Positions 1-15,658 of a stretch of DNA of 64,000 bases are shown in pieces (position 1 is the first letter of the stretch; every line of letters begins with the position of its first letter). Source of the DNA: Syngnathus acus (Eukaryota > Chordata > Actinopteri > Syngnathiformes > Syngnathidae); the NCBI RefSeq assembly GCF_901709675.1, contig NC_051102.1, positions 2,324,912-2,388,911 on the forward strand, written 5' to 3'. Made by a program: the position numbers and the translations under genes. Under the pieces are notes generated by a model. That model saw only the letters and a list, made by a program, of their open reading frames with translations. It searched no databases and was not told the DNA's origin.

Positions 1-2089
1 AGTCTGTGGAGTCACGCGTGTTTTAGATGTTTCCCTCCTCCAAGTTCTGAAGAAGTTGAAGTTAAAGAGGGAAACTATCTTGTGTACAGAGAAATATTTA
101 TTTTTCTTATTTTGTCAAGTTATAAAATAGGTATTGTAAAGAATTGTACTCAGTACTCTACAGTGAGAGTACAATTTTGCCACCTCTGAATGAAGGTTTG
201 ACTAAAAATGAAACTTAAGGTAAAGAAAGAGGAGGTAAGGAACACATATTAAGTCTCCAAATCATAGTAGTATTGCCAAACAATACATGATTTGAAAAAT
301 AGCATAGAGTGTGCGAGATGAGGTCCTTAAGAAAACACCGACAGCCATGATGAAGTAGGAAAGAAGACAAAAGCTACTCCTGTCTCGTCACAGTAAAGCT
401 CATCTGTTTGAAGAGGAGAAACGGGAGCTGGAGATCAAATTTGTGTTGTGGGGTAGTGATGAATGGTGCGACAGCAGAAAAAAGGGCTCAGGATGATGTT
501 TCTCTTTAATAGCCTGATTGCTCAATTAATTCTGCCCGCTCGCCGCTTGGACCCTTTTAATGTAGAAGTGGCTCCATTTGCTGGCAGATTAGCAAAGACA
601 CCGGCTGACAGTTTGCACTGCTCAAGGTATTTGGGAGGTCTAATTCATTCATAATGCCACAATGTGCCCCATCTATCATCTCAGCTTTTTCATCCGATAA
701 CTTGCCGCTTGCTCCCTCTTCTCATTCCAGCCTGCTGGCTCCTTTGGGGCAGGTGGAGGGAGGTGTGTGTGTGTGTGCGTGTGTGGAGGGGGGGGTCAAA
801 CGAAACTCTTGCTTTATGTGTGTGCATTTGTATCCACGCGCATGCATACATGCGAGTGAGTAATGCATGCGAGAAGATAGGAAGTGCGTGTTTGCAAGGT
901 TGTGAGGTCATCAGCGTCTCTTCCACTGATGAATTATATGCAAGCAGGCAAAGAGAGTCAATTATCCAAAAGAGAAAAAAAAAAAAAACACGGCCGCCGC
1001 GCCTTCTGGCCCCAGGGTCCCTTTTCCAATTCAGATAGTGATTTTCCCGAAAATGTAGGGAAAAGAGCATGAAGGAGAGAGTTGGATGATGATGAGTTAA
1101 AAAAACAGAAAGAAAACGAATGAAACCCCCATCTGCACCTTTGTGTCCCCCTCCCACCCCGATGGAATCCAGAAGGCACAAAATGCAAAAGGCTATTATG
1201 AGGCCTTCAGAGCGCGCCAACGCCACTTATGATGGATGAGTGTGGGATTTAGAAAGGCCTCCTGTCAACCAGCAGCCTCCTCCCTCTCACGTGTGTCTTC
1301 GATCCAGTTCAACCGGCCGCTGGTTAGAAGAAATTTCTCATATATTGTGGTACTTCACACTCCTCACACAACATGACATAGGGAAAAAAAGAATGGTTAC
1401 CTTGAAATAAGTCAACATAAAACCAAAATGGTGATTTGTTTGTAAAATATCAACCATGCAAAATTTTAATCTAATAATAGTGTCGTGAAATACTGTAGGT
1501 ACAATGAGCGCAAGAATTATTCATTTGCAGCCACAAATATGTTCTCACAAAATAAAAATATGCAGCGATGAAACAGGTGTACATTTATTACATTACAAAT
1601 TAAAAAATTGTTGCCACTAATTAGGTACAACTTGTGCACGAAATGTTACAAAATAATTTGTGAAAATGAATGAAATGAAAATTTGCCCGACAGAAGAGGC
1701 CTACTTAATGAGACAAAAGCAAAGTGGATTTCACATTTTCTACAGCAACTCATGAAATCTGGAAGTGACTGTGTTCCAAATCACCGGTCCATCCTGGTCA
1801 AAGTGTTTATCTTTATCTTCACTTGCTTTTTATGGATCAATTTAATCTCTTGGACCCAACTGGTTTCAAACCATCAGAGAGAAAAGGGGATAATGTCTAA
1901 GCTCATAATTGGTGCACACAGCCAACAGTCTTGAACAGTTTTAAATCGGAAAGTCTATGGATGCCAAATGAAATACAATTAAGAAACGGTTCTTAAGTGA
2001 ATTCAATGAAGGCAGAAGCAGTGGCTTGAATTAGATACTTAAGGGTTCTCAGAGTGGGGATGGCAAAGAGGGTTGATCATGTGGTGCAG

Positions 2090-2090
<1 letters not shown>
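1..2090. other. Non-coding stretch, no gene seen
   Basis: I see no exon-like coding segment or RNA gene here. The open frames around 654-1226 read through GT-rich and A-rich low-complexity DNA and resemble no protein family. The part from about 1480 to 1665 repeats phrases such as ACAAAATAATTTGTG and GTGCACGAAATG, which resemble the degenerate tandem array near 29.3 kb. Confidence 0.6.
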
Positions 2091-2137
<47 letters not shown>

Positions 2138-2138
2138 G
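2091..2138. repeat. (TTAG)n microsatellite
   Basis: About twelve uninterrupted copies of the tetranucleotide TTAG/TAGT. It is flanked by unique AT-rich sequence. Confidence 0.95.
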
Positions 2139-2617
2139 CCTTACTTCCACTACTGATAACTGAAATCTGTATTTGCCCATCCCTAGACAGTAGTATAAAA
2201 TTACACTGCATTGTGTTGTTTGTAACTTGGCCACTGGGGGCAGTAGAAGACAGTCAACACAAACAAAGAAGAGTTTCACAAATATGTGACTCAGTAATAT
2301 GCGATAAGTCAGTTGGTGGTTAAGTAAATGGAGCCGAGTTCACTGAAAAAAAAAATCTGACTAGAAAATTAGATCCAAATCCCAAAATATATTAGGTCAA
2401 ATGAATGTGAAGAAAAAGTGTTTGACTGTGAAAGTTCAGACTCGTGACCTCCAAATTCCTCTACTGCTGTCTGAAATGAAAACTCACCTCGTAATTTTAG
2501 TCAATTGTCTTCTCATCTCCACACACTGATGTCATCGTGGCTTTGTGGCGGACTCTGCTGTCACGGTTTTCTCGCGGGACTCTCTACCCCTCTGCTTTTT
2601 CTCTATTACCCCCCCTC
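2139..2617. other. Non-coding stretch, nothing recognised
   Basis: No coding segment is seen. Near 2230 lies CCACTGGGGGCAGTA, which resembles a CTCF core but is one base short. Confidence 0.5.
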
Positions 2618-2645
2618 CACACACACACACACACACACACACACA
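2618..2645. repeat. (CA)n microsatellite
   Basis: About 14 CA units. A second, longer CA tract lies about 110 bp downstream. Confidence 0.95.
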
Positions 2646-2758
2646 TTCACACACACATCACCTCTCTTATGCCCCGCGGTGACGTCCGCTCCACAATGGA
2701 GAACGACGGAGTGGTTGGGGAAATGATGGCCATTTATAACTGTATCCTGCCACCTCTG

Positions 2759-2759
<1 letters not shown>

Positions 2760-2855
<96 letters not shown>
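2760..2855. repeat. (CA)n microsatellite, interrupted once
   Basis: About 48 CA units with one CG interruption near 2801. Translation gives only His-Thr or Cys-Val runs, so overlapping open frames are not genes. Confidence 0.97.
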
Positions 2856-2857
<2 letters not shown>

Positions 2858-5800
2858 TTGGTGCTGCACCGATGGTAGACAAAGGAGGAGAGAGCTAAAA
2901 GTCACTCGACTTAACTGTACAGATGAGATATTCATCACAGTGTTGGAATTATTATGTCCAAAAATACTCTATCCGTCCGTCCATCCATCCAATGTAAAGC
3001 AGACATGGAGACTATAGGTGACAGATATCCAGTTTCCATGGTAATTACCTGCTTTGCAAATACTTTTGAAACAGTCAAGAATATGAATGTCCGACATGTG
3101 TGTGTGCGAGTATATGTGTGTGCGTGCCTGTCACGACACTGGATAGGCTGTCACTTTCTTAATTGCCTGAACGTGACCCCACCCCGCTCCGCTCACCTGG
3201 CTAATTACTGTGTCTTTCTAGCCAAGACATTGAAATGAATTTGACTCCATTCATGTGAGGTAGTATATGGCTATGTGTGTGTGTACGTGGGTGTGCGTCA
3301 TTGTCGCAACACAGCATGTCAGCTTTGTCCTTCAAGTGATTGTTACACCTAAAGAGGTTCTAAGTCACACTAAACTGATCCAGTGCAGGGCTAATATAAA
3401 GCTCCATCAAATACTTGAAGGCTAAAACAAAAAATAGTATCTGTCAGAAACAAAATGTGTTAACAAAAGACAAAGATCAAACATTACAATAAAACTGTTT
3501 TTTTTTTTAGGCATAAGTACTTCCACATTATTATTATTGACCTTGTGTTAAAAGTTCTTCTGTACCAAGAGAAGAAATGAGTCCACAGATCTGTGGGACA
3601 ACGTTTAGCGGAATCACACTGAAGCCATGCTAATGAAATGCTAATAGGATGCTAACGAGCATCGGGAGGGGAGCGTGCGGGCAGGTAGGAGGTAAAGTTG
3701 CCGAGCCAGCGTGCAAATGGGTCGCGCTCTGGTGAGCAGTGATCCAAGCACCCACGATGCCTGGATGAGAGCGAGAACATTAAGTCACGAGGAGATGAGA
3801 GCAACAGCAGGAAGAACGACCCCTGTGGGCTAATGAATGATGATTAATTCCTAAATTACATTTCACAACTTTATTAAGCCAAACAGGCTTTTTTCTCATG
3901 GTCGACATTAGCTATAGTAGCTACTGCTTAGTCTGTTAAAAAACTTTTATTTTAAGTGCCCTATTTTCATCCCAGGTTTGTAATTTAAAACTCATCTAAG
4001 TTTTAGTACTTTTTACAGACCCGTTCGAACTGGTCAATTTTACAAAAAGGTAGTTTACGCCGTTGTGAGAGTGGAGTGCAGCCAATAAATTGTTAGAGAA
4101 CTTTGGCTTGAATCCTGTGGCACGTTGCATTTACAGACGTCCATGTGTGGCTGATTTAAAATTGGCTCGGAAGATCACAGATGTGTCAAATGGGGCCATT
4201 GGACATCAACTTTGAGTGACACTGTCATGACATTGCTTATTGTTGTCATTGGGGTTCACTCTGGCATTTTTATTACCTGTCTGCCAACGTCCATCAAGAA
4301 TGACGCTCATTAGATGTGCAGGTGTACCTAAAGTTGTGGCTTCTGAGTGTATAGATAGATGTATGGCCTTTGGGCTTCCCCCAACTCATACACATCAGTG
4401 TTAAGAGAGACCCAAATGTGACTACGTGCTCATGTACGCCAGCGTCGGAAGAGCCGGCGAGCGCATGCGAGGGGAAAGGAATGATCATATTTAAAATAGG
4501 AGACAGGACTCCATTTCTTTCGGAAGCAGCTATTAATGATCTTTCATTTGGATCTCATCACAGATGCGGCCCGGGGAAAATTGCTTTCTTTGCGGCCGAG
4601 GTGTGCAAAGACGTGAGACAGGATAATAGTCAATACGTGTTTTGGAGTGGAGAGAACAACACCGGGTACACGGAATTGACAAATTCCCGTGATGGCGATG
4701 CCACGAGAGAAGGGGATGAAGCGAGGGAGAGGAGGACGGGGAAAACATTGGAAGATTGAAATTTATGACATTGAAAATGACTAGGTCCCTCTCTGCTCTG
4801 GCTTCTTCGGTTGCACTCAACCTTGCAATGAGGGCAGATCAAACAAAAATAGGCTATTGGGAGGTCGGGTTGGTGGGGCGGGCGGGATGAGAGAAAGGCA
4901 ATGAAGGTGGTGAAGGGTGGGGGGGAGCATGTAGAGCAGAGGAAAGAGGGATGCAAGGCAGAAGTGAAGGTGGACATTAAGGCAGCAAATGATGATGTTG
5001 TCAGTGAACAATGTAAATGGCGGCGACACAGTCAACAGACACAGTCGGCCGGGCTCTCTCTCAGCCGCGTGGCACTGACAAATGGAATATTTTGGCAGGA
5101 CTTAATCAGAGCAAAATGGGCTTTCGCCTACTCGCCCGTACCGCGGAAAAATGATTGCCTGTCGCTTCGCTCGTCCCAGTCGCTTCCTTTTGGATGAGCG
5201 TGAACGTGGCCGGCGAACCCTGCGGGGGGTCACATTGAGGGAATTGATCACTCAGTTTTTACATCATATCACTGTCTCCATCAAAGATTTTGATTGGATG
5301 ATGAATGTAAAAGGGGCAAACTAATAAATAAGAAGTGATGGATTTTGGAATAGGATTGATTATGTGTACAGTGTCAGATTTTATTTTGATACCTGATCCC
5401 ATACTCACTTAACACAACTCTTAATAGCACATCACGATTGTAGAAACCATCAAAACTATACAAAATGCAAGATAACAGCTAGAGCTCGACCGATCAATCG
5501 GACACGCCGATATTAAAATCCTCCTTCAAAATTCATACAATCTGCTAATTGTTACTACATAGAATATAATGTTATTGGAACTGTGGCACTCATGTCCATA
5601 CTGCGCAGCACTCCACACAACTCTCAGCCCGCGCTCACTCCTAAAACCTATTAGTTGTCATGAAGGCCTCATTTCCTACAGTTGCATTTGATAAAGCACC
5701 CCCACGTTGGCCCACAGCAGCACGTATAGGCCAACAGACAACGCTGACGTGATCTATTTCTCTCGTGATGAATGCACCAATCTGCTGCCCTGTTGCCCTG

Positions 5801-6036
5801 TCCACCTAATTTGTTACCATGTGACACCATTCACGCGGTTTTCGATGCAGAGGAAGCTGCCTACGGGGTACGCCGACACTGAAGGTGGATGAAATTCTGC
5901 CTGCTTTTTTTTTTGGACCTTCATCAATGGTAAAAATCCTTGATCAGTTATTGGAATAGCAGTACAACATGAAGACAATGACAACTTTTGGAGAGACAGG
6001 GATGTGTTAAAACTGAGTAGCAGTTGCACTCGTCAA
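2856..6036. other. Non-coding stretch, no gene seen
   Basis: I find no exon or RNA gene. Open frames near 4370-4759 (129 codons) and 4901-5197 have no recognisable domain and no family resemblance. A short phrase at about 5486-5520 (CTCGACCGATCAATCGG) looks like the end of a common vertebrate interspersed repeat, but I cannot define its borders. Confidence 0.5.
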
Positions 6037-6039
6037 TAT

Positions 6040-6090
<51 letters not shown>

Positions 6091-6114
6091 TTTGTTTATT
6101 TGTTTATTTATTCA
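6037..6114. repeat. (TTTA)n microsatellite
   Basis: About 19 ATTT/TTTA units. The 3' part is degenerate, with G and C substitutions. Confidence 0.95.
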
Positions 6115-8399
<2,285 letters not shown>

Positions 8400-9017
8400 C
8401 CTCCCTCCAATAGTCGGCCACATAGACTCTGTTCGGAAGAAGGCCCAGCAGAGGCTGTACTTTCTGAGACAGCTCAGGAAGTTCAACCTGCCACAGGAGC
8501 TACTGAAGACCTCCTACACTGCCATTATCCAGTCTATCCTCTGCACCTCCATCACTGTCTGGTTTGGATCGTCCACCAAACAAGACAAGCACAGACTGCA
8601 ATGGACACTCAGGACTGCGGAAAAGATAATCGGGACCAACCTCCCATCTATTCAAGACTTGTACCTGTCCAGGACCAGGAAACGTGCAAGTAACATCTCT
8701 ACAGACCCTTCTCACCCAGGTCACAGTCTGTTTGAACTACTCCCCTCCAGACGGCGTTACAGAGCACTGTACGCCAAAACCAGCAGACACAGACGCAGCT
8801 TCTTGCCCCAGGCTGTCGCTCTGATGAACTCACACCACTCATAGAGTCTCAGAGACATCACTGGGCAATCATATCCTGTTCTTGCCACTTAAGTGTTGTT
8901 AGTCATCTGAATGTTGTTAGTCACTTAAATGTTGTACAGAGGTTGAGATCAACTGGAGTCAAATTCCTTGTTTGGCATGCACAAACTTGGCAAATAAAGC
9001 TGATTCTGATTCTGATA
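8400..9017 (+). mobile_element. 5'-truncated L2-like LINE, 3' end of reverse-transcriptase ORF plus tail
   Basis: An open frame ending at the stop at 8842-8844 encodes the C-terminal part of a non-LTR retrotransposon reverse transcriptase. Characteristic phrases are KKAQQRLYFLRQLRKF, SITVWFG, AEKIIG, DPSHPGHSLFELLPS and RRYRALYAKTSR. The stop is followed by about 170 bp of 3' UTR ending in AATAAAGCTGATTCTGATTC, the tandem ATTCTG-type tail usual for fish L2-clade elements. Only this C-terminal part is present; the endonuclease and RT catalytic core are absent, as expected for 5'-truncated insertions. It is not a host gene. The clade (L2 versus another CR1-group lineage) is from memory of the family. 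Confidence 0.85.
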
Positions 9018-10199
9018 TTCCAATCAGCGTTAGCCACCAGCTAGCTTGCAAGCTAACATAAACAAATCCCCGAATACACTTCACATGGTCTTTTAAATTT
9101 AGTCAATGCTTGGAAATAATTATTTGCAGATATGCAAAAAGCATCATTAGACACATGTAGTGCATACAGTGAATGTGCACATACAACAGAGGGCTCTTAA
9201 ATAACACGGAGCAACCAACGTGAGTTAAGCAAGTCATGTGAATGATCACCTCCTTGTGGCTGTTATGAATACAAATTGAATTTGCGCCGCAGCCTGGTCG
9301 CCGTCATGCCTCATTTGATTTATTCCTTAATGAACATTTTACAACGGTGGAGATGGGGAAAATATTTCCACAGCAAATGAGACATACTTGTATCGCTGTT
9401 CATCACACACATATATACACACACGTAGCCGCTTTAGATTGAACAAACATCGTTCCATTTTGTAATGGAGACAAAGAAAATTTACATTGTAATAAAAAAC
9501 CTGCTGTAGATAACTTCTTGCCTCTTTAGTACCTGCACTCTCACAATTTGGTATAAAATATTTGTGCGAGTAAACAACATTTCCTGCGTCTGACAGCTCG
9601 AATTACAAACATGTCATACAAAGAAAAGACATAAGGAGATCTCCATATTGGATTTTGGCTCTAAAGCCTCCTCATTGACTGTCCGCTGAGACAAAGGTGC
9701 TACAGGCCACATTGTTCAATAGCTACTTTTAGACAGATTCCACACAGAAAGCCATTTCCCTGTTAATGTTGTGTAGATAATACGCAATTGACTGTAGGCC
9801 TGCTAAATAATGCAACGGCTTGTTTGGGGCCATAAGGAGAATTTAAAGAGTATTGATAGGCTAAGCTGCCAAGGCGCAGAATGTATGCAGTCAGAGAGCT
9901 CCACTCTGTATTGATCACGGAACACGCTGAACTTCTTACAAGAAGGAGAGGAAAAACATTAGTGATAAGTCAGTGAGTGTTGAAGTGGAGGAAGAAGAAG
10001 GAACCTGACAACATGTCCTGTGAAAGTTAGTGTTAGAGTGCACCACTTTTTGTACTAAATTTTCAGGAGAACAAGCTCGGTGCTGGCAGGGAGTCCATGC
10101 GGAAGGAGAGTGGTGGCCATTGCTTGTTATACTATGTTCTTATGTAAGCCTTTGTTTTTTTTGTTTTTTTATAAAGTATTTTGGCTGTCTCTTCATTTG
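9018..10199. other. Non-coding stretch, nothing recognised
   Basis: Unique AT-rich sequence without exon-like features or a recognisable repeat. Confidence 0.5.
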
Positions 10200-10219
10200 C
10201 TCAGACTTTTTAGGAGTTA

Positions 10220-10275
<56 letters not shown>

Positions 10276-10420
10276 CTATATATATACATATATACATATA
10301 TATATATTTTTTAATATATATATATATATATATATTAGAAATAACTCCTAAAAAGTCTGAGATATATATATATTTTGCTATATATATACCTATATACATA
10401 TATATATATATATTTTAATA
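10200..10420. repeat. Long inverted repeat around alternating AT tracts
   Basis: A 31-bp arm at 10200-10230 (beginning CTCAGACTTTTTAGGAG) recurs as its exact reverse complement at 10331-10361. The roughly 100-bp interior is mostly alternating TA, itself able to pair. A phrase TTGCTATATATATAC inside the loop (about 10273) recurs in direct orientation outside it at about 10375. The structure would fold into a large hairpin or cruciform. Confidence 0.9.
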
Positions 10421-12112
10421 TATGTTGTTACCTTGTGTGAACATATTGCTAAACTAGTAAATTCTCCTAAAATTGAGATATTATTTCACTTCCAACTTAC
10501 TTTGCTACTAATCTGAGGAAAATCTATTTTTTGAAAAAAGAAGTAGCATCTCACGTCAAGTTATTATGTGACAAACATCCCTTCAGATGGTGTCAGATGA
10601 AATCTGTTAAAGCTGTCTGCAGGAGCAAAACAACACTTAGAAAAGATTGGTGTCACCTATCCTTCACTTAATATGAAGAAAGTTTGCATTTAATCTGTTA
10701 TGATCAGTGTCAATAAAGAAGAAAACATGTTTTAGTGTCGCGGGCCCATTAGTGTGTGCGGGGCCCGGGTGATGTTGCCTCAGGCTGTGTGCTTAGTGGG
10801 GATTGTAACACTACAGCTTTAACAGCGGATTAATGCAGTATGGCCAAATGAGAAAAACAGCCTGTAAAGAAACAAACACATCGTAATTGATAGAGGGCAG
10901 ACCTCGGAAAGAAAACAATTGCTTACACTCTTTAAGGGAGTTCTCGTTTAGGGAAAAGCTTCAGTTTGTCATCAATTTTCCTCCTGCGGCCGCAATTTCT
11001 AAATATGTGCATCTGCAGCCACAGAATATCCAACTGCATGACGATGGTCCTTTAATGGGCTTGTTAATATCAAATTTGGATTTTTTTTTCATTGGTTCAT
11101 GTTCTTTCAATTCATATTAATTCTCACTTGGACCTGCAGTGCATTCCAACCTTAGATCGCAAAGTATTTGCGCCAAGATCAACAGTGCCCCTGCTGGTTG
11201 CAGCCAAATAGTACACTCCATTTTGCCTCAATTGCTTCCGGACACGATTAATCAACAATCATCTCTTGGCGATATTTTGATTTCTTCTGCAAGTATGTCA
11301 AAGGATCATAAGTTCACTCAAAATGTCAACCTTATTTGAGTGTAATAGCTCAACCTCTTTAGGCCACCTCTCCTCTTATAGCCTCTGATGTCTCCACTTT
11401 GCATGATAAACAGCTTTTCTGTGGGGCCCCATATTTATTTATATGTGCAGCATGCGAAGGAGAAAGTATTTCAATAAGAAAGTAAATAAACAGTCAAAAT
11501 AGATGGCTGGGGGGGTAATAAGGTTAACTAGTTTGCAGAGCGAGCGTCAGGAAAGGGCAAAGTTAATGACTGCGGACGTAAAGCTGCCGGGTTACTCGGC
11601 AGTGTGTCCAATACTTTAAGTAATAGCGTTAATGGCGAATTTAAAGGAATTTAATTTCCAACATCAAACAGTGGCGCTCTCGGAAAGCCTCCGCCCTGTC
11701 GCCTGCGCATGTTGGGGCTCTCGACCGGCTTCCTCTGAGTCGGAGGAAGAGGAGGAAATCATTTCTGAGGTGGCAGGCGTGCCACAAAAAAAAACTTCCA
11801 AGCAGAACAGTCGCTCCACTCGCAGGGTGACGCTTGTTAGGCTCAGGCCCAGAGGAGGCGGCATTGCCAGTAAGTAAGGTTATTGGGAAATAATTAGCCT
11901 AGCCTAGGAATCAGCGGGGATAGCAAAGTCCTCTGGGGCACAAACGCGAGTGCCCCTGGCCTCGTTTCCACAGCTAATTAACTTCCATGAGCGCCTATTA
12001 ATAAGCATGCCTTCAAACTCTTTGTAGTTCAGGGGCCACATATTTGATCACCAATAAAATCAGCGCATGATTCATATAAATAATAATTATTTTCATAATT
12101 AATGTTTTAAAT
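10421..12112. other. Non-coding stretch, no gene seen
   Basis: No recognisable coding sequence. The open frames at 10887-11120 and 11632-11877 have no family resemblance and no splice context that joins them to anything. Confidence 0.5.
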
Positions 12113-12482
12113 TTCCATCCATCCATCCATCCATTTTTTGTACCGCTTTGTCCCCGCGGGGGTTGCGGGCGTGCTGGAGCCTATCCCAGCGGTCAACGGG
12201 CAGTAGGCGGGGGACATCCTGAACCGGTTGCCAGCCAATCGCAGGGCACACAGAGACGAACAACCATCCGCAATCGCACTCACTCCTAGGGGCAATTTGG
12301 AGTGCTCAATCGGCCTAACAAGCATGTTTTTGGGATGTGGGAGGAAACCGGAGTGCCCGGAGAAAACCCACGCGGGCACGGGGAGAACATGCAAACTCCA
12401 CACCGGGAGGGTCGGAAGTGGAATCGCGCCCGCACCCTCCTAACTGTGAGGCGGACGTGCTAACCAGTGCACCACCAGTGCC
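12113..12482 (-). mobile_element. Dispersed fish repeat, probable non-LTR retroelement fragment
   Basis: This GC-rich island in AT-rich DNA carries phrases repeated many times in fish genomes, for example GGATGTGGGAGGAAACCGGA and GGGGAGAACATGCAAACTCC. It begins on the plus strand with a (TCCA)n run, which reads as a (TGGA)n 3' tail on the minus strand, so the element is probably inserted on that strand. The family name is not certain from memory. Confidence 0.7.
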
Positions 12483-14222
12483 TTTGTTTTAAATTTATTT
12501 TTTAAATTATATTAATATTATATTATATATTTAATTATATTAATATTTTTATAATTAAGAGTGCCTTAATAAACTAGCTTTTAATGGGACATTGAAGGGG
12601 GAGTCCCCCCACTGGATTTCACCATATTCACAAAACCCCTGTAGCACATAACTGAGGAAAAGACTGAAAATAAAATTTCCGTTCATTGTGTGAGACCCCA
12701 ATCAGCCGCACCACCGGCACACCCGTCAATTTTCGAGAGAAAAAGCTCCCCCCGACCGATGGGTTGGTCTCAGACGTCATCCCGGAGTGGCCTCGTGTCT
12801 CCTTAACTGTCACGCCAGAACCGGCTGCAGTTGATGGCGCTTCAAAAAAAAGCGGAGAGCAAAAGAGCGCGAGAGAGCAAGTGGCCCGCGGCTGTGGGAG
12901 GCCTCGCTGTCTAATCACATGACAGCACTCATCAAGACAGCAACTCCAACAAATCAATCTCCCTCTGACAGTTCATTTAGACTGAATTAATTTGGAATTA
13001 GGGGCCATTACTGCAATTGGCAGGCATGGATATTCCCCGAACGCCGGCTGTTATCCTGCTTTGGGGATAAAGAAAAAGGAGCCAGCTTTTCTTTTTTTCC
13101 CCCCCAAACCGGTCCTGTAGGATCGAATGGATAAGGTGTTTTCTGAGCTGATCACAGGCTGAGGGAGGTTGCCATTGGATTTTCTGATTAACTATATCAT
13201 CCTCGTTCTTAATCAGCAGTCAGTCACCCAATTGTTTTTGTTGTATTTTTTCAGTAATGGTGAAACAAAATGAGGCTTTAATGACGGCGGTCTTTCTATC
13301 GAGTGTTTAACTATTGTCAGTGGCCAATTAAAAGTTTGGTTTTCCACTGAAATAGTGAAGAAAAAGAATGCAGACAATTAGTCTAAATCTTTTAGCGAGT
13401 ACTAGTGACACATGGGTGCCTTTGTTTTAAGTTGTGTACTGTTGAGGCTTTTTTACCTCCGTGTGTTCCTTTTTCAACACTGGTTGAGTCCCAGCTGCTC
13501 CACTGAACACATGAATCAGGATCCTCCTGCTGGGAGCCAGCAGCTTGAACTTTACCTGGAGTTCATGACCCACTGCCCCAGAGGTTTGACTGGGGTAAGT
13601 CAGCTCCATGGAGACGCTACTTTCAAAAAAATAAACAAAACTTAGACACATATTGGCATACAATTAAGACATCAGCAGGATCACATTTGTCCTGCAATGC
13701 TACATTGTCTGCTTTGGACAGAGCCCCAAATATGACACAGTGAAAAAAATGTCATCAGACAAAATACTAATTTGTGGCCACAAGGGAGCTGTGAGGAATC
13801 TATATATTGTGTCCTAAGAAAAAGAATAGAATAATAGAAAAAGAATAATAAAATTATACATAGATATATACGTATATAATATATAGTGACTTTGTCTGTC
13901 AAACCAAACCTTGAAATCACCCCATCCATCCAATTTACAGCAAAGATGCCACGTATGTGTACCTAATGAGGCGACAGGTGAGTCTTTCTGACTTTCAGTC
14001 TTGTAAACACGGCCGACAAGGTAAGAGAGGTGTACCGTGAAGGAGACGCTTCTCTGTGCGACCATGAGATGAGAGTAAATATTAACATTGACACGCTGCT
14101 GTGGAAATACCTCAGTGACTTACTTACAGGCATGGGAGGGGAAGAAAGATGAGTAGATGAAGACTTTTTAGGTGAAGCCCAAAGGTAAACTCAGGGGCAA
14201 CACGTTCACACATAGCCCTGAA
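12483..14222. other. Non-coding stretch, nothing recognised
   Basis: No gene is seen. At about 13952-13975 the phrase GTGTACCTAATGAGG is the reverse complement of a motif also found near 17.2 and 31.6 kb (ATTAGGTACAC), a common fish dispersed repeat phrase. Confidence 0.45.
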
Positions 14223-14245
14223 TACACACACACACACACATGCAC

Positions 14246-14277
<32 letters not shown>

Positions 14278-14278
14278 G
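14223..14278. repeat. (CA)n microsatellite, imperfect
   Basis: About 27 CA units interrupted by TG and CG steps. Confidence 0.95.
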
Positions 14279-15644
14279 ATCGAGAGCCTCCCCCATTAAC
14301 TCTCCAAACACCTTGATCCCATTGATGACACGTTCCTTCAACACCTACAAGAAGATCCTTGAGGAAAACAAAACCAGCAATACCTCACAAAAGCAAGATC
14401 ACCTTCGTGCTTTCTAACACTTGAATCAAACACTTGAGAATTCTTCCAAAGTCGCTAAATCTCACACAAGGATCCCCGCAGCAAGATGATAAATGTGATT
14501 ATCACATATTGTATATAGTCAATTAAAAAAAAAAAATCAAATAAAAAAAAAAGTCATCTATTTATGTATGGGGGGGTAACTTTAGCCTGGGTTGTTAGCA
14601 GAAGAACACCAGTAACCCAAAAACATACACTGAAATGTTTTGATGAATGAGAGGAAGAGAAGCAGAAGAGATGAAAGGATGCGACGTCCACGTTACGTAT
14701 TTGCAGTGCGGGTGTAACATTTCAGCACGGGGCTGTTAATAGAGTAAACACACTCTGCACAGGTTTAGTGGCAGAAAGATGTATATGAGGAATTTGAGCG
14801 TGTCAAATATACACTCACCCCACTATCCTCGCATGAAGTTGTATTCATTGCTCATGAAATGTGATTTATAAGGGAAGTGTGTTCTGTTCTGGGCTTTTCA
14901 TGGCATCATCTCGTTGTGCTACAAACAAGATTTAGAGATTATAAGCAACGGAGATGAAGACTAATCGCTGGATTTGTGAGGGGAATGTCTGAAAATCCTC
15001 TGATTTGCCACTGTGGTGTAGATGTGAATGTGGCTTCACCTTTTGCCAGTGGAGTCAAGGTAACCAAAGATGATTGAAATCTTGTATTATTGAGATTTTG
15101 GTGTTTTAAGGTGAAAAATTACAGGGACAAGAATGGGAACTAATTTCAATGAAATGCAGCAAATTTGGGAAAATATTTTTCATATATTTTATTCCAGGTA
15201 TGGTTTATTCTTCATAGCATTTTGCGTTTTTTAAGTCATATTTTTATATTATTTTTTGGAAAATGTTGTTCTTGCTCCTAGCTGTGTAGCACAAATGTTA
15301 TAGTGAACGAACACAGAGAAGGGAAAGGGACTCTCCATGGAAGGAGGCGGCTCTCTCAGAGAAATTAGCGAAACCACCCAGGCCCTTGTAATACTTAAAT
15401 CATATCAATTAAGCAAAGGGCCGTCGGGGGATTTGTGGTTAATCTCTCCCCAGAGAGAGAGGCTGTAAATTAGAGAATAAAGAAACGGGAAATGCACAAG
15501 AAAGATATTGTATCAAAATAAGAGACCTTTATAGTATTGTACATTTATAGAAACATTATTATTAAATACACTATAAAATATTAAAAAACATTTCCTTTAC
15601 ATTCAATGGCTATTGTGCTGCTCCTTCTGGTGTGCATGCCATAG

Positions 15645-15658
15645 CCACTTGGGGGCAG
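15645..15658 (+). promoter_or_regulatory. CTCF-like motif
   Basis: CCACTTGGGGGCAG differs from the vertebrate CTCF core CCACTAGGGGGCAG by one base. It lies in the non-coding region upstream of dmbx1. Motif resemblance only; binding is not shown. Confidence 0.3.

Noticed and set aside
690-1226. 178-codon open frame on the minus strand
   Set aside because: It runs through GT and poly-A low-complexity sequence, with no family resemblance and no splice partners.
2537-2938. Open frames rich in His-Thr or Cys-Val
   Set aside because: They are translations of CA/TG microsatellites, not proteins.
4370-4759. 129-codon open frame
   Set aside because: No recognisable domain, AT-rich context, no splice context and no conserved features.
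5486-5900. Possible transposon beginning CTCGACCGATCAATCGG
   Set aside because: The left end resembles a known repeat, but no matching right end or target-site duplication could be found, so no bounded element is called.
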